DNA of 64,000 nucleotides, taken from NCBI RefSeq assembly GCF_003334855.1, contig NZ_QOWE01000021.1, positions 1 to 64,000 on the forward strand. The letters are read 5' to 3'. Each line of letters starts with the position of its first letter. Within the stretch, counting starts at the first letter, position 1. This document shows, one piece after another, positions 45,999 to 53,204 of the stretch. A model generated the notes under the pieces. That model ran no database searches. It had not been told where the DNA came from and saw only the letters and a list, made by a program, of their open reading frames with translations. The position numbers and the translations under genes were made by a program. Source of the DNA: Larkinella punicea. Lineage in GTDB: Bacteria > Bacteroidota > Bacteroidia > Cytophagales > Spirosomataceae.

Positions 45999-47714
45999 TC
46001 ATCGCAGTGAAAAATACTCCGCCAGCGGCCCCAGCGCCAAGGCCGGGAAGAACGACAGCGCGGTGATGATGAAAATGACGGCGAAAATCATCAGTCCGAA
46101 CGTGGGCGTATCGACCGGCAGGGTTCCCGACGATTCGGGGACGTATTTCTTCTTCGCCAGCAAACCGGCAATTGCAACCGGGCCAATGATCGGCAAAAAC
46201 CGCCCCAGCAACAGCACAATACCCGTTGAATAATTCCAGAAGAAATTGTTGTCACCCAGCCCTTCGAAACCCGACCCGTTGTTGGCGTTGGCCGATGTGA
46301 ATTCGTAGAGAATCTCCGAAAAACCGTGAAAACCGGGGTTGTTGAGCCAGGCCGAGGGCTGAACGGCCCATTCAGCCGCGCCGTACTTCATAAAAATCCA
46401 GGCGCCCAACGCCGTTCCGCCTTTGACCAGCAGTGCGCTCATCAGGGCCACGATGGAGGCAATCTTGATCTCCCGCGCTTCGACCTTCCGGCCAAACAGT
46501 TCGGGCGTCCGGCCCACCATCAGCCCCGACACAAAAACCGTAATGATCAGGAAGTAGTAAAAGTTGAGCAAACCCGCGCCGACCCCGCCGTAGAATGCGT
46601 TGACCATCATGCCCAGCAGTTGCATCGCGCCCGAAAGCGCCATCGAACTGTCGTGCATCGAATTGACCGAACCGGTGGAAATGATCGTGGTTACAATGCT
46701 CCAGTAGCCTGACGCCAGGGCACCAAACCGAACTTCCTTGCCTTCCATCGCGCCCGTCAGTTGCGATATGCCCATCCGGGCAATGGCCGGGTTGCCGCCC
46801 AGTTCCGAACTAATCGTGGGAATAAGCAGACAAAGCATCCCGATCGTCATGACGCTATAGACAACCCAGGCGAATTTCCGGCGGTTGATGTAGAACCCCA
46901 TCGCAAAAATCATCGCGATCGGAATCAGCACCTGCGCGATCATTTCGACCATGTTGGTCAGGTAGTTGGGGTTTTCCAGCGGGTGCGCCGAGTTCGCGCC
47001 GAAATAACCGCCCCCGTTGGTTCCCAAGTGTTTAATGGCGATCACAGCAGCCGCCGGACCCCGCGAAACACCCACGGTATCGCCCTGCAAGGTAACAATT
47101 GTGTCTTTGCCATCGAACGAAGCCGGGGTGCCGTTGAACGCCAGAATCAGGGCGACAATCAGCGATCCCGGTAACAATACCCGGGTGATGGCCTTGGTAA
47201 AAAGCACGTAAAAGTTGCCGACGGTTTCAACGCTTTGGGGCATGAAGGAGCGAAACAGCAAAACCGCTGCGGCAATTCCGGTGGCCGCCGAAACGAACAT
47301 CAGGAACAGGATGACACCGATCTGAGTCAGGTAGGTCAGGCCCGTCTCCCCCGAATAATGTTGCAAGTCACAATTCACCAAAAAACTAATGGCGGTATTG
47401 AACGCCAGATCCGGGGTTTGCGACGGGTTGCCGTCGGGATTGAGCGGAAGGCTCCCCTGGTTCAGCAACATCACGAATGCGTACACCAGCCAGACGGCGT
47501 TGATCGTCAGCAGGGCCACCAGGTTTTCTTTCCAGTGCATATCCCGATTGGGGTCAATGCCGCCCAACCGGTAAATCAATCGCTCCAGCGGAGCCATAAA
47601 ATCAAGCGCATTAGGCGCTCCTTTAAAAACCTTAGCAAGATACTTGCCGAGCGGGATGGCCAGCAGGACCGTCAGTCCGTACATGACCACTACACCGATC
47701 CATTCCGTTAACAT
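45999..47714 (-). CDS. kdpA: Potassium-transporting ATPase subunit A
   Basis: KdpA of 571 residues, the K+-channel-like subunit that binds and passes potassium. Ten or so membrane helices and selectivity-filter-type loops are visible: VNCDLQHYSGETGLTYLTQ, GTNGGGYFGANSAHPLENP, FGALASGYWSIVTT and NANNGSGFEGLGDN. It starts MLTEWIGVVVMYGLTVLLAI. The KdpF gene lies 11 bases upstream. Its stop overlaps the end of the plus-strand small frame described at 45805. Confidence 0.97.
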   Translation of the reverse strand: MLTEWIGVVVMYGLTVLLAIPLGKYLAKVFKGAPNALDFMAPLERLIYRLGGIDPNRDMHWKENLVALLTINAVWLVYAFVMLLNQGSLPLNPDGNPSQTPDLAFNTAISFLVNCDLQHYSGETGLTYLTQIGVILFLMFVSAATGIAAAVLLFRSFMPQSVETVGNFYVLFTKAITRVLLPGSLIVALILAFNGTPASFDGKDTIVTLQGDTVGVSRGPAAAVIAIKHLGTNGGGYFGANSAHPLENPNYLTNMVEMIAQVLIPIAMIFAMGFYINRRKFAWVVYSVMTIGMLCLLIPTISSELGGNPAIARMGISQLTGAMEGKEVRFGALASGYWSIVTTIISTGSVNSMHDSSMALSGAMQLLGMMVNAFYGGVGAGLLNFYYFLIITVFVSGLMVGRTPELFGRKVEAREIKIASIVALMSALLVKGGTALGAWIFMKYGAAEWAVQPSAWLNNPGFHGFSEILYEFTSANANNGSGFEGLGDNNFFWNYSTGIVLLLGRFLPIIGPVAIAGLLAKKKYVPESSGTLPVDTPTFGLMIFAVIFIITALSFFPALALGPLAEYFSLR

Positions 47715-47725
47715 GGTTGTATGGG

Positions 47726-47806
47726 TTAAAATTTTTCCGGTTTAATCAGCACGTACAGCATGTACGCGAAAACCAGCAGTGCGGCAATAAAAACAAGCGT
47801 GATCAT
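47726..47806 (-). CDS. kdpF: KdpF, single-span subunit of the K+ pump
   Basis: A 26-residue reading frame: MITLVFIAALLVFAYMLYVL followed by IKPEKF. It is one hydrophobic helix with a short basic/acidic end and the L-x-x-P-E-x-F tail typical of KdpF, which stabilises the KdpABC complex in the membrane. It sits 11 bases upstream of kdpA on the same strand, the usual KdpF position. Confidence 0.88.
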   Translation of the reverse strand: MITLVFIAALLVFAYMLYVLIKPEKF

Positions 47807-47815
47807 GGGGTACGA

Positions 47816-47902
47816 TTAGATTTTCTCAAACCATTCGATGGTTTTGTAAAATAGGACGAAGCTCAGGAGTGCGGTAACGACGAGCAGAAGAAGCGTGGCC
47901 AT
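47816..47902 (-). CDS. 28-residue single-span mini-protein upstream of kdpF
   Basis: A frame of 28 residues: MATLLLLVVTALLSFVLFYK, ending TIEWFEKI. It is one hydrophobic helix and a short charged tail, similar in form to KdpF but different in sequence. It lies 9 bases upstream of the kdpF start on the same strand and should be the first cistron of the operon. It might be a second small pump subunit or a leader peptide. Coding is supported by its start, stop, spacing and amphipathic end only. Confidence 0.6.
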   Translation of the reverse strand: MATLLLLVVTALLSFVLFYKTIEWFEKI

Positions 47903-48169
47903 GCGTTGATTAGTTAGTGTTGCTAATCCGTTGGCAAAAAGGAGTCCGGGGGTTTAACAAGCAAACTATCACAAATCAAACACCTGATATACAAATACTT
48001 AACCCCTATAAATAGTTTTGTAGGGTAGAACACAGAAAAACAAACCCTACCAAAATGGTGTGATTATTTTTCAGAACGGGAAGGATTAATAGGCTGCGGG
48101 ATCAGGGAAGTTGTATGATCCAATGAACCTAAAATTGGTGAGAGGAATTGACAGTGGGTAGGAATCAAT
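47903..48169. other. Non-coding region upstream of the kdp operon
   Basis: The region holds the presumed kdp promoter on the minus strand but no exact TAnnTTTG box; TAGGGTTTG (complement near 48041-48049) is one base too long. The only structure is an inverted repeat at 48016-48055. No reading frame here looks coding. Confidence 0.4.
48016..48055. repeat. Inverted repeat TTTTG(G)TAGGGT in the kdp upstream region
   Basis: TTTTGTAGGGT (48016-48026) pairs with ACCCTACCAAAA (48044-48055) with one bulged base and a 17-base spacer. The position, about 115-155 bases before the first kdp mini-gene, would suit a regulator site or a 5'-UTR hairpin. No function can be assigned. Confidence 0.4.
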
Positions 48170-48230
48170 ACTTGCTTTTATTCAGGTAAATCTTTCAACG
48201 AGAGAAAGATTTACCTGAATAAAAGCAAGT
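48170..48230 (-). terminator. Long perfect hairpin terminator after the rhamnose mutarotase gene
   Basis: ACTTGCTTTTATTCAGGTAA continuing ATCTTTC (48170-48196) pairs perfectly with 48204-48230 over a 7-base loop, giving 27 base pairs. It lies 14 bases after the stop of the mutarotase gene on the minus strand. The arms hold T- and A-runs, so it could stop transcripts in both directions. It also insulates the kdp operon. Confidence 0.75.
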
Positions 48231-48244
48231 GTCAACTGATGTGC

Positions 48245-48586
48245 TTATTTCTCAAACTGGAAAATCTGATCCATTAAAATCCACTTCTGGCCTTCTTTGG
48301 CCCAGGGCAGCGGCTCCTGAAATTTCCACATCAGTTCCTCCCACCGCTGAACGTGCGGGTTGACCGCATCCAGCGCGGCTTTCTTTTCGAAGGTAAAATC
48401 ATCGTCTGTTTCCAGAATCATGACCATGCGGTTTCCGGTGCGGTAAATTTGCAGATCCAGAATGCCGGATGCCAGGTCATTCGCCCGGACTTCCGCCCAG
48501 CCGCTGCCTTTGGCGTGCCACTGTTCGTATTCGGCGATCAATTCGGGGTCATCTTTCAGGTCGAGGGCGAGGCAAAATCGTTGCAT
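48245..48586 (-). CDS. L-rhamnose mutarotase-family protein
   Basis: Small ferredoxin-like-fold protein of 113 residues matching the RhaM (YiiL) family: MQRFCLALDLKDDPELIAEY, an active-site region LQIYRTGNRMVMILETDDDF, and NPHVQRWEELMWKFQEPLPW. The enzyme interconverts alpha and beta anomers of L-rhamnose; close relatives act on L-fucose. It is the last gene of a sugar-oxidation cluster (isomerase, zinc dehydrogenase and aldo/keto reductase upstream on the same strand), which suggests the true substrate is the sugar oxidised by the aldo/keto reductase. A 27-bp hairpin follows. Confidence 0.85.
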   Translation of the reverse strand: MQRFCLALDLKDDPELIAEYEQWHAKGSGWAEVRANDLASGILDLQIYRTGNRMVMILETDDDFTFEKKAALDAVNPHVQRWEELMWKFQEPLPWAKEGQKWILMDQIFQFEK

Positions 48587-48602
48587 GGTTCTATGGTTTT
48601 CA

Positions 48603-48666
48603 GTTTACGGTTTTTGGTTTACGGTAGCTGACGCATGCCGACTACCGTAAACCAAAAACCGTAAAC
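48603..48666. repeat. Perfect 25-bp inverted repeat of iterated words
   Basis: GTTTACGGTTTTTGGTTTAC continuing GGTAG (48603-48627) is perfectly complementary to 48642-48666 around a 14-base spacer. The arm holds the word GTTTACGGT twice. It fills the gap between the isomerase stop (48673) and the mutarotase start (48586), so it probably acts on transcript processing or partial termination within the operon. Confidence 0.75.
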
Positions 48667-48672
48667 CGTATA

Positions 48673-49488
48673 CTAAGTAAAATACTGTTTAAAAGCCGTC
48701 ATCGTTTGCTTTGCGGCCTCATCGGGATCGGGCCAGGGAAACGCTTCGGCGGAGATATATCCCTGGTAATCAATTTCTTTTAAAGCCGCAGCTACCTCTC
48801 TCATGCTGGTATGCCCCCCGCCGATCGGTCGGCGGTTGCTGTCGGCAAAATGGACGTGGCCGATGTATGAACCAGCCGACCGGATGCTGTCCGCCAGCGA
48901 CACTTCTTCGATGTTCATGTGGAATAAATCGGCCAGCAGCACCACACGCTGGGTTTCCAGCGATTTCAGGAAGGTAACGCCGGTTTCAAGCTGGTTGATC
49001 AGGTTGGTTTCGTAGCGGTTTAGCGGTTCGTAAATCAAGTTGACATCTTGCTCCTCCGCTCGTTTCCCCAGCACGTTCAACCCTTCGGCCAGCCAGGCCA
49101 GTGCCTGTTCTTTTTCAACACCCGGAACCGCGTTGCCCTGCATCGACCCGATAATGGCCGGAGCGTTAAAGCGGGCACCAAAGGCCATCATGTCCGAAAT
49201 GAACGCGACGGCTTTTGATCGAACCGCCGGATCGGGGTCGGTCAGCGTCAGGCCGTGCAGCACTTTCCCGGCCCCGGTGCCGACGGCGGCAATGTCCAGT
49301 CCGAACTCAGCGGCCAAAGCCGCCAGCCGGTCCGGATGGATCGCATCTGCCGAAGGCGTGAACAGTTCGACGGCATCGAATCCCAGATCCGCGGCTTTGG
49401 CCATGCTCGTTGGCAGATCGTGCCAGTAAATCCAGGGGCCGGTTTTGATCGTTGGAACCAGGGCAATGGTGACGCAGGATTTCATCAA
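48673..49488 (-). CDS. Sugar phosphate isomerase/epimerase-like TIM-barrel protein
   Basis: AP-endonuclease-2/xylose-isomerase-like barrel of 271 residues. Metal-site sequence is visible: LIYEPLNRYETNLIN (Glu), VVLLADLFHMNIEE (Asp, His), YIGHVHFADSNRRPIGGGHT (His, Asp) and YISAEAFPW (Glu). The set fits ketose 3-epimerases and hydroxypyruvate-isomerase-like enzymes that handle free sugars or sugar acids. It overlaps the zinc-dehydrogenase stop (ATGATG/TGA) and is followed by the mutarotase gene. Substrate is inferred to be an L-sugar derivative. Confidence 0.82.
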   Translation of the reverse strand: MMKSCVTIALVPTIKTGPWIYWHDLPTSMAKAADLGFDAVELFTPSADAIHPDRLAALAAEFGLDIAAVGTGAGKVLHGLTLTDPDPAVRSKAVAFISDMMAFGARFNAPAIIGSMQGNAVPGVEKEQALAWLAEGLNVLGKRAEEQDVNLIYEPLNRYETNLINQLETGVTFLKSLETQRVVLLADLFHMNIEEVSLADSIRSAGSYIGHVHFADSNRRPIGGGHTSMREVAAALKEIDYQGYISAEAFPWPDPDEAAKQTMTAFKQYFT

Positions 49489-50522
49489 TTCACACTGTTA
49501 TCAAAATCAACCATAATTTTCGTAATCGGCCCCGGATTTTCCGACCAGTCGGCCAGGGCAGCACCGGCTTCGTCCAGCGACACCACCCGGCTAACGACGG
49601 CATCGACCGGAAATTTACCCGCTTCCAGGTACGCAATCACATCCGGAAAATCGCCGAGGCAGTTGCGGGAACCCAGAATCTCAATTTCTTTCCGGACAAA
49701 CGTACCGGTATTGTAATCGACCGGTTTTTTGGCGTAGCCGATGTACACGACTCGTCCGGTATAGGCCACCTCTTCCACGGCCGCGCGATACGTCATCGCA
49801 TTGCCCACCGCTTCGATGATCACATCCGGGCCATCGCCGTCGGTGATTTCCATCAGAGCTTCGTGCAAATCGACTTTCGTGGTGTTGATGGTATGGGCCG
49901 CACCGGCCAGTTTGGCAATCCGCATTTTGGAATCGTCGATGTCGATGGCAATCACCTCGGCTCCCCGGTGAACCGAAGCCGCAATAGCGCCCATCCCGAC
50001 GATTCCGCAACCGATCACGGCCACTTTCTCACCCGCCGAAACCCGCCCCCGCGCAGCCGCGTGAAAACCGACCGTCAGCGGTTCCACCAACGCCAACTCC
50101 CTGACCGACAAGGCCGAAGACGAATGTAATTTCTGATATGGCACGCTGATAAACCGGGTCATGGCCCCCGGACGACGGACGCCCATCGTCTTGTTATCCT
50201 GACAGGCATTCGGTCGGCCTTTCCGGCACGAAACGCAATGGCCGCAGTTCAAATAGGGATTGAGCGTCACTTTCATGCCTGGTTTGAATGCGTCGGGAAC
50301 CTGGTGGCCGGTTTCCAGAATGGTGGCTCCCACTTCATGGCCCAGCACATTCGGGTATTCCTGCAACTCGAACAACCCGCGAAAACCGTTCAGGTCGCCC
50401 CCGCAGAAGCCGACCATATTGACCTGTAACAGAACGTCTTCCGGCCCAAAATCCGGTATTTCAATGGCCCGAACTTCCGTTTTTCCGGGCTCGACCAGCA
50501 CCAAGGCGCGTTGATTAGTCAT
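49485..50522 (-). CDS. Zinc-binding medium-chain dehydrogenase, L-galactonate/sorbitol dehydrogenase-like
   Basis: MDR enzyme of 345 residues. The catalytic zinc site is FCGGDLNGF and LGHEVGATI. The structural zinc site is CGHCVSCRKGRPNAC, and the Rossmann motif is VIGCGIVGMGAIA (about 170) with the NAD-type acid end in VIAIDIDD. It resembles LgoD/YjjN-type dehydrogenases that oxidise C5 of aldonic acids. ATG 50522 is chosen: it gives a normal N-terminus (MTNQRALVLVEPGKTEV) and overlaps the aldo/keto reductase stop by 8 bases. The likely role is the second oxidation step of an L-sugar pathway (inference). Confidence 0.85.
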   Translation of the reverse strand: MTNQRALVLVEPGKTEVRAIEIPDFGPEDVLLQVNMVGFCGGDLNGFRGLFELQEYPNVLGHEVGATILETGHQVPDAFKPGMKVTLNPYLNCGHCVSCRKGRPNACQDNKTMGVRRPGAMTRFISVPYQKLHSSSALSVRELALVEPLTVGFHAAARGRVSAGEKVAVIGCGIVGMGAIAASVHRGAEVIAIDIDDSKMRIAKLAGAAHTINTTKVDLHEALMEITDGDGPDVIIEAVGNAMTYRAAVEEVAYTGRVVYIGYAKKPVDYNTGTFVRKEIEILGSRNCLGDFPDVIAYLEAGKFPVDAVVSRVVSLDEAGAALADWSENPGPITKIMVDFDNSVN

Positions 50523-51471
50523 GTTGAAAAGTGGGCTTTGGAAGGTTGTTTTCCGGTTTTCCCTCAAACCATAGCTGATTTTTAACCGGTGCTACCAGCG
50601 TTTCGATCTTGTGCAGGAGTTCATCGGGAATCGTCAACCCGAGTGCCCGGATGTTCTGTTCCAGTTGCCGCTGCTCCGACATGCCCACGATGGTCGTGGC
50701 AATCACCGGATGGCTGACCGCGTATTTCAAGGCTACATCGCTCAGTGCCAAACCGTATTCCCGGCAAAGGGCCAGGAGTTTCGGCTGCAAATCTTTCACG
50801 GCTTGCGGGGAGCTTTGCCAGGCCGGAATCGGCGCATCCGACAGAATCCGCTGCATGAGCGGGGCCGCATTCAGCAAACCAAATCCTTTTTCCTGCGAAA
50901 GCGGCACCAGTTCGTCGTTGATTTCGTCGGCAAGCAGCGTGTAATGGCCCCACGACAAGACCGTATCAACCTCGACCTCGCGGGCGACTTTTGCCAGATA
51001 TCGAACCGGCAGACCCGAAAATCCGATGTGCCGGGCTTTCCCGCTCTCCTTTATTTTCTGCACCGCCGGAAACGCTTCCCGGATCACCTGATCGTGGTCG
51101 CCAAACTCAATGTCGTGAACCGTCAGCAAATCGACGTAATCCGTTTGCAGCCGTTCCAGCGATTCATCGATGCTGCGCAGGATGCGGTCGTACGAAAAAT
51201 CGAACACGCCATTGCCGTAGCGACCGCATTTTGTGGCCAGAAAAACCGAATTCCGTTTCATTTTCAGGGCTTTTCCCAGGCGGGTTTCGGCCAGGGTGTC
51301 GCCGTAAAACGGGGCAACGTCGAAAAAATTAATCCCGTGGTCGATGGCCGCGTGAACGGCCCGAAATCCCTCTTCCTCGTTTGTTTCATCAAAAACATTG
51401 CCCAATGGCGACGCCCCGAAACTCAGAAGCGAGACGGTTAAATCAGTTTTACCCAGTTTACGATATTCCAT
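50515..51471 (-). CDS. Aldo/keto reductase, L-galactose/L-fucose dehydrogenase-like
   Basis: AKR TIM-barrel enzyme of 318 residues with the catalytic tetrad Asp51, Tyr56, Lys81 and His119. The sequence strongly recalls plant L-galactose dehydrogenase and bacterial L-fucose (D-threo-aldose) dehydrogenase: FGASPLGNVF, DVAPFYGDTLAE, ATKCGRYGNGVFDFS, SIDESLERLQTDYVDLLTVH and VGMSEQRQLEQN. These oxidise C1 of the free sugar to the lactone. ATG 51471 (MEYRKLGKTDLTVS) is chosen over an upstream frame. It heads the minus-strand operon and is divergent from the first TetR gene. Confidence 0.87.
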   Translation of the reverse strand: MEYRKLGKTDLTVSLLSFGASPLGNVFDETNEEEGFRAVHAAIDHGINFFDVAPFYGDTLAETRLGKALKMKRNSVFLATKCGRYGNGVFDFSYDRILRSIDESLERLQTDYVDLLTVHDIEFGDHDQVIREAFPAVQKIKESGKARHIGFSGLPVRYLAKVAREVEVDTVLSWGHYTLLADEINDELVPLSQEKGFGLLNAAPLMQRILSDAPIPAWQSSPQAVKDLQPKLLALCREYGLALSDVALKYAVSHPVIATTIVGMSEQRQLEQNIRALGLTIPDELLHKIETLVAPVKNQLWFEGKPENNLPKPTFQHD

Positions 51472-51631
51472 AGTTACTTTTACGAACCACTCTTCCCAAA
51501 ATGGGTACTTGTTCTTAAAACCGTTCAAAACGATTCGAATCCAGCTTCTTTAAGTCCTGAAGGCCCTATTTCTACTTTTATATTCCCCGAAATAGCCCCT
51601 GGTCAGGCGGTTTTCATTTGAGCACCCTTTT

Positions 51632-51649
51632 TTTAATCAATTGATTAAA
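51632..51649. promoter_or_regulatory. Operator 1: TTTAATCAATTGATTAAA, upstream of tetR1
   Basis: A perfect 18-bp palindrome between the aldo/keto reductase gene and the first TetR gene, 17 bases before the TTTG (-33) element. A further half site TTGATTAA lies at 51654-51661. Near-identical palindromes occur at 52358, 53987 and 54714. Confidence 0.75.
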
Positions 51650-51665
51650 CTTTTTGATTAACGTA

Positions 51666-51697
51666 TTTGTTTGTTAGTTTTACAGAGTCTACATTTG
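51666..51697 (+). promoter_or_regulatory. Promoter of tetR1
   Basis: TTTG (51666-51669), a 20-base spacer and an exact TACATTTG (51690-51697), the Bacteroidota -33/-7 pattern. The start codon is 21 bases further on. The second TetR gene has the same elements at the same spacing. Confidence 0.75.
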
Positions 51698-51717
51698 AAC
51701 CACTAATCAACAGGACA

Positions 51718-52341
51718 ATGAAGTGCATCTCAGAATCAACCGAAGAACGCATCAAGGAAGCGGCCAAAACCGTGTTTCTTGAAAAGGGCTTTGATGGTAC
51801 GACGACGCGGGATATTGCCAAGGTGGCTGGCATCAACAGTGCGCTGATGAACTATTATTTCCGCAGCAAAGAGAAGCTGTTTCAGTCGATTTTCAATGAC
51901 ATGTGTACGCTGATGTTCGAGGGTATGCTCGATCTGGTCAATCGGCCCATCAGTCTGCGCGATAAAATATCGAAACTGATGGATCACCAGTTTCAGATGA
52001 TGATGCAGAATCCGAATCTGACCATCTTCATCATGAATGAACTGCACCGGAATCCGGAACGGCTGTATGCCACCGTTGGCATGGCTAAAAAGATACCGGA
52101 ATCGATTTTCCACCAGCAGATTGAAGACGCCATTGCGCAGGGGATCATCACCCCGATCGATTCGCACCACATCATGACGATGATCATTGCCAACATCCAG
52201 TTTCTGTTTGTGTCCAAACCGATGACGATGCTGGCCCAGGGGCTGGACGAAGCGGGTTTCAATGCCTTTGCCACCCGCCACATGGAATACGTCAAGGACA
52301 TGATCTGCGATTATCTTTTCAAACCCGAACTGAGTTCGTAA
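51718..52341 (+). CDS. TetR/AcrR-family transcriptional regulator, copy 1
   Basis: Regulator of 207 residues. The N-terminal helix-turn-helix is at about 10-55 (RIKEAAKTVFLEKGFDGTTT, RDIAKVAGINSALMNYYFRS), followed by a helical ligand-binding domain. It is about 90 % identical to the product of the gene at 54074, with no length change, so the pair arose by a recent duplication. ATG 51718 follows an exact promoter (51666-51697) preceded by a perfect palindrome, so it probably controls itself. A second palindrome follows the gene, before the methyltransferase pair. The ligand is unknown. Confidence 0.9.
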   Translation: MKCISESTEERIKEAAKTVFLEKGFDGTTTRDIAKVAGINSALMNYYFRSKEKLFQSIFNDMCTLMFEGMLDLVNRPISLRDKISKLMDHQFQMMMQNPNLTIFIMNELHRNPERLYATVGMAKKIPESIFHQQIEDAIAQGIITPIDSHHIMTMIIANIQFLFVSKPMTMLAQGLDEAGFNAFATRHMEYVKDMICDYLFKPELSS

Positions 52342-52357
52342 TTTTTTTGTTCGCGCC

Positions 52358-52373
52358 TTAATCAGATGATTAA
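52358..52373. promoter_or_regulatory. Operator 2: TTAATCA-GA-TGATTAA, upstream of the CmoA-like gene
   Basis: Palindrome with 7-base arms and a 2-base centre, just after the first TetR gene and 61 bases before the methyltransferase start. A half site TTTAATCA follows at 52383-52390. No exact TAnnTTTG box is seen here. Confidence 0.7.
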
Positions 52374-52433
52374 ACCGGTCGATTTAATCACTCATGAAAT
52401 TTTCTTCAATCAATGGCTTAATTACCCAATGAC

Positions 52434-53204
52434 ATGACACAGGCCAATACTCATCTACAGGCGTTCAGGCACGACACCGTTTTTAAGGAAGAAATCAGTA
52501 AAGTATCCGATTTTAAGTTTGGACAAACCGTTGCGAATGTTTTCGACGACATGGTCAACCGGTCGGTTCCGTTCTACGAAGAAATTCAGCGGATGATCGG
52601 TGAACTGGCGGTCGATTATACCCAGCCCGGCACCGATGTCTACGACCTGGGCTGTTCGACCGGCACGACGCTCATCAACATGAACCGCCGGATTCCCAAC
52701 GACATTCGCTTCATCGGCATCGATGATTCGGCGGAAATGCTGAAAAAATGTGAGGTAAAACTCCAGGAACTCGGCATTTCCCGTCCTTATGAGCTTCTGG
52801 CGGGTGATATTCAGCAGGATGTTGCCATCGGCAATGCGTCGGTGGTGGTGCTGTGTCTGACGCTCCAGTTCATCCGCCCGATTCACCGGCAGAAGGTTCT
52901 GAAGAAAATATTCGACGGTCTCGTGCCGGGGGGTGCGCTGATCCTGGTGGAAAAAATCCTCACGGAAGACCACCAGTTTAACCGCGACTACATCACCTAT
53001 TACTACGACTACAAACGCCGACAACACTACAGCGACCTGGAAATTGCCCAGAAACGGGAAGCCCTGGAAAACGTTCTGATTCCTTACAAACTGTCGGAAA
53101 ACCGCCTTCTGTTGCAGGAAACGGGCTTTTCACACGTCGAAACTTTTTTTCAATGGTATAATTTCGCCGGCATCATCGCGGTAAAAAACCAGGCAGCATC
53201 ATGA
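52434..53204 (+). CDS. CmoA-like carboxy-SAM synthase/methyltransferase
   Basis: Class I SAM-binding protein of 256 residues that follows E. coli CmoA over its length. Matching parts are motif I DLGCSTGTTL (71-80), FIGIDDSAEMLKKCE, LAGDIQQDVAIGNASVVVL, LTLQFIRPIHRQKVLKKI, GLVPGGALILVEKI, HYSDLEIAQKREALENVLIP and FQWYNFAGIIAVK. CmoA turns SAM and prephenate into carboxy-SAM for tRNA wobble uridine modification by CmoB. No CmoB is in the window; its partner here is a membrane methyltransferase overlapping by 4 bases. It may be true CmoA or a relative with another role. Confidence 0.8.
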   Translation: MTQANTHLQAFRHDTVFKEEISKVSDFKFGQTVANVFDDMVNRSVPFYEEIQRMIGELAVDYTQPGTDVYDLGCSTGTTLINMNRRIPNDIRFIGIDDSAEMLKKCEVKLQELGISRPYELLAGDIQQDVAIGNASVVVLCLTLQFIRPIHRQKVLKKIFDGLVPGGALILVEKILTEDHQFNRDYITYYYDYKRRQHYSDLEIAQKREALENVLIPYKLSENRLLLQETGFSHVETFFQWYNFAGIIAVKNQAAS

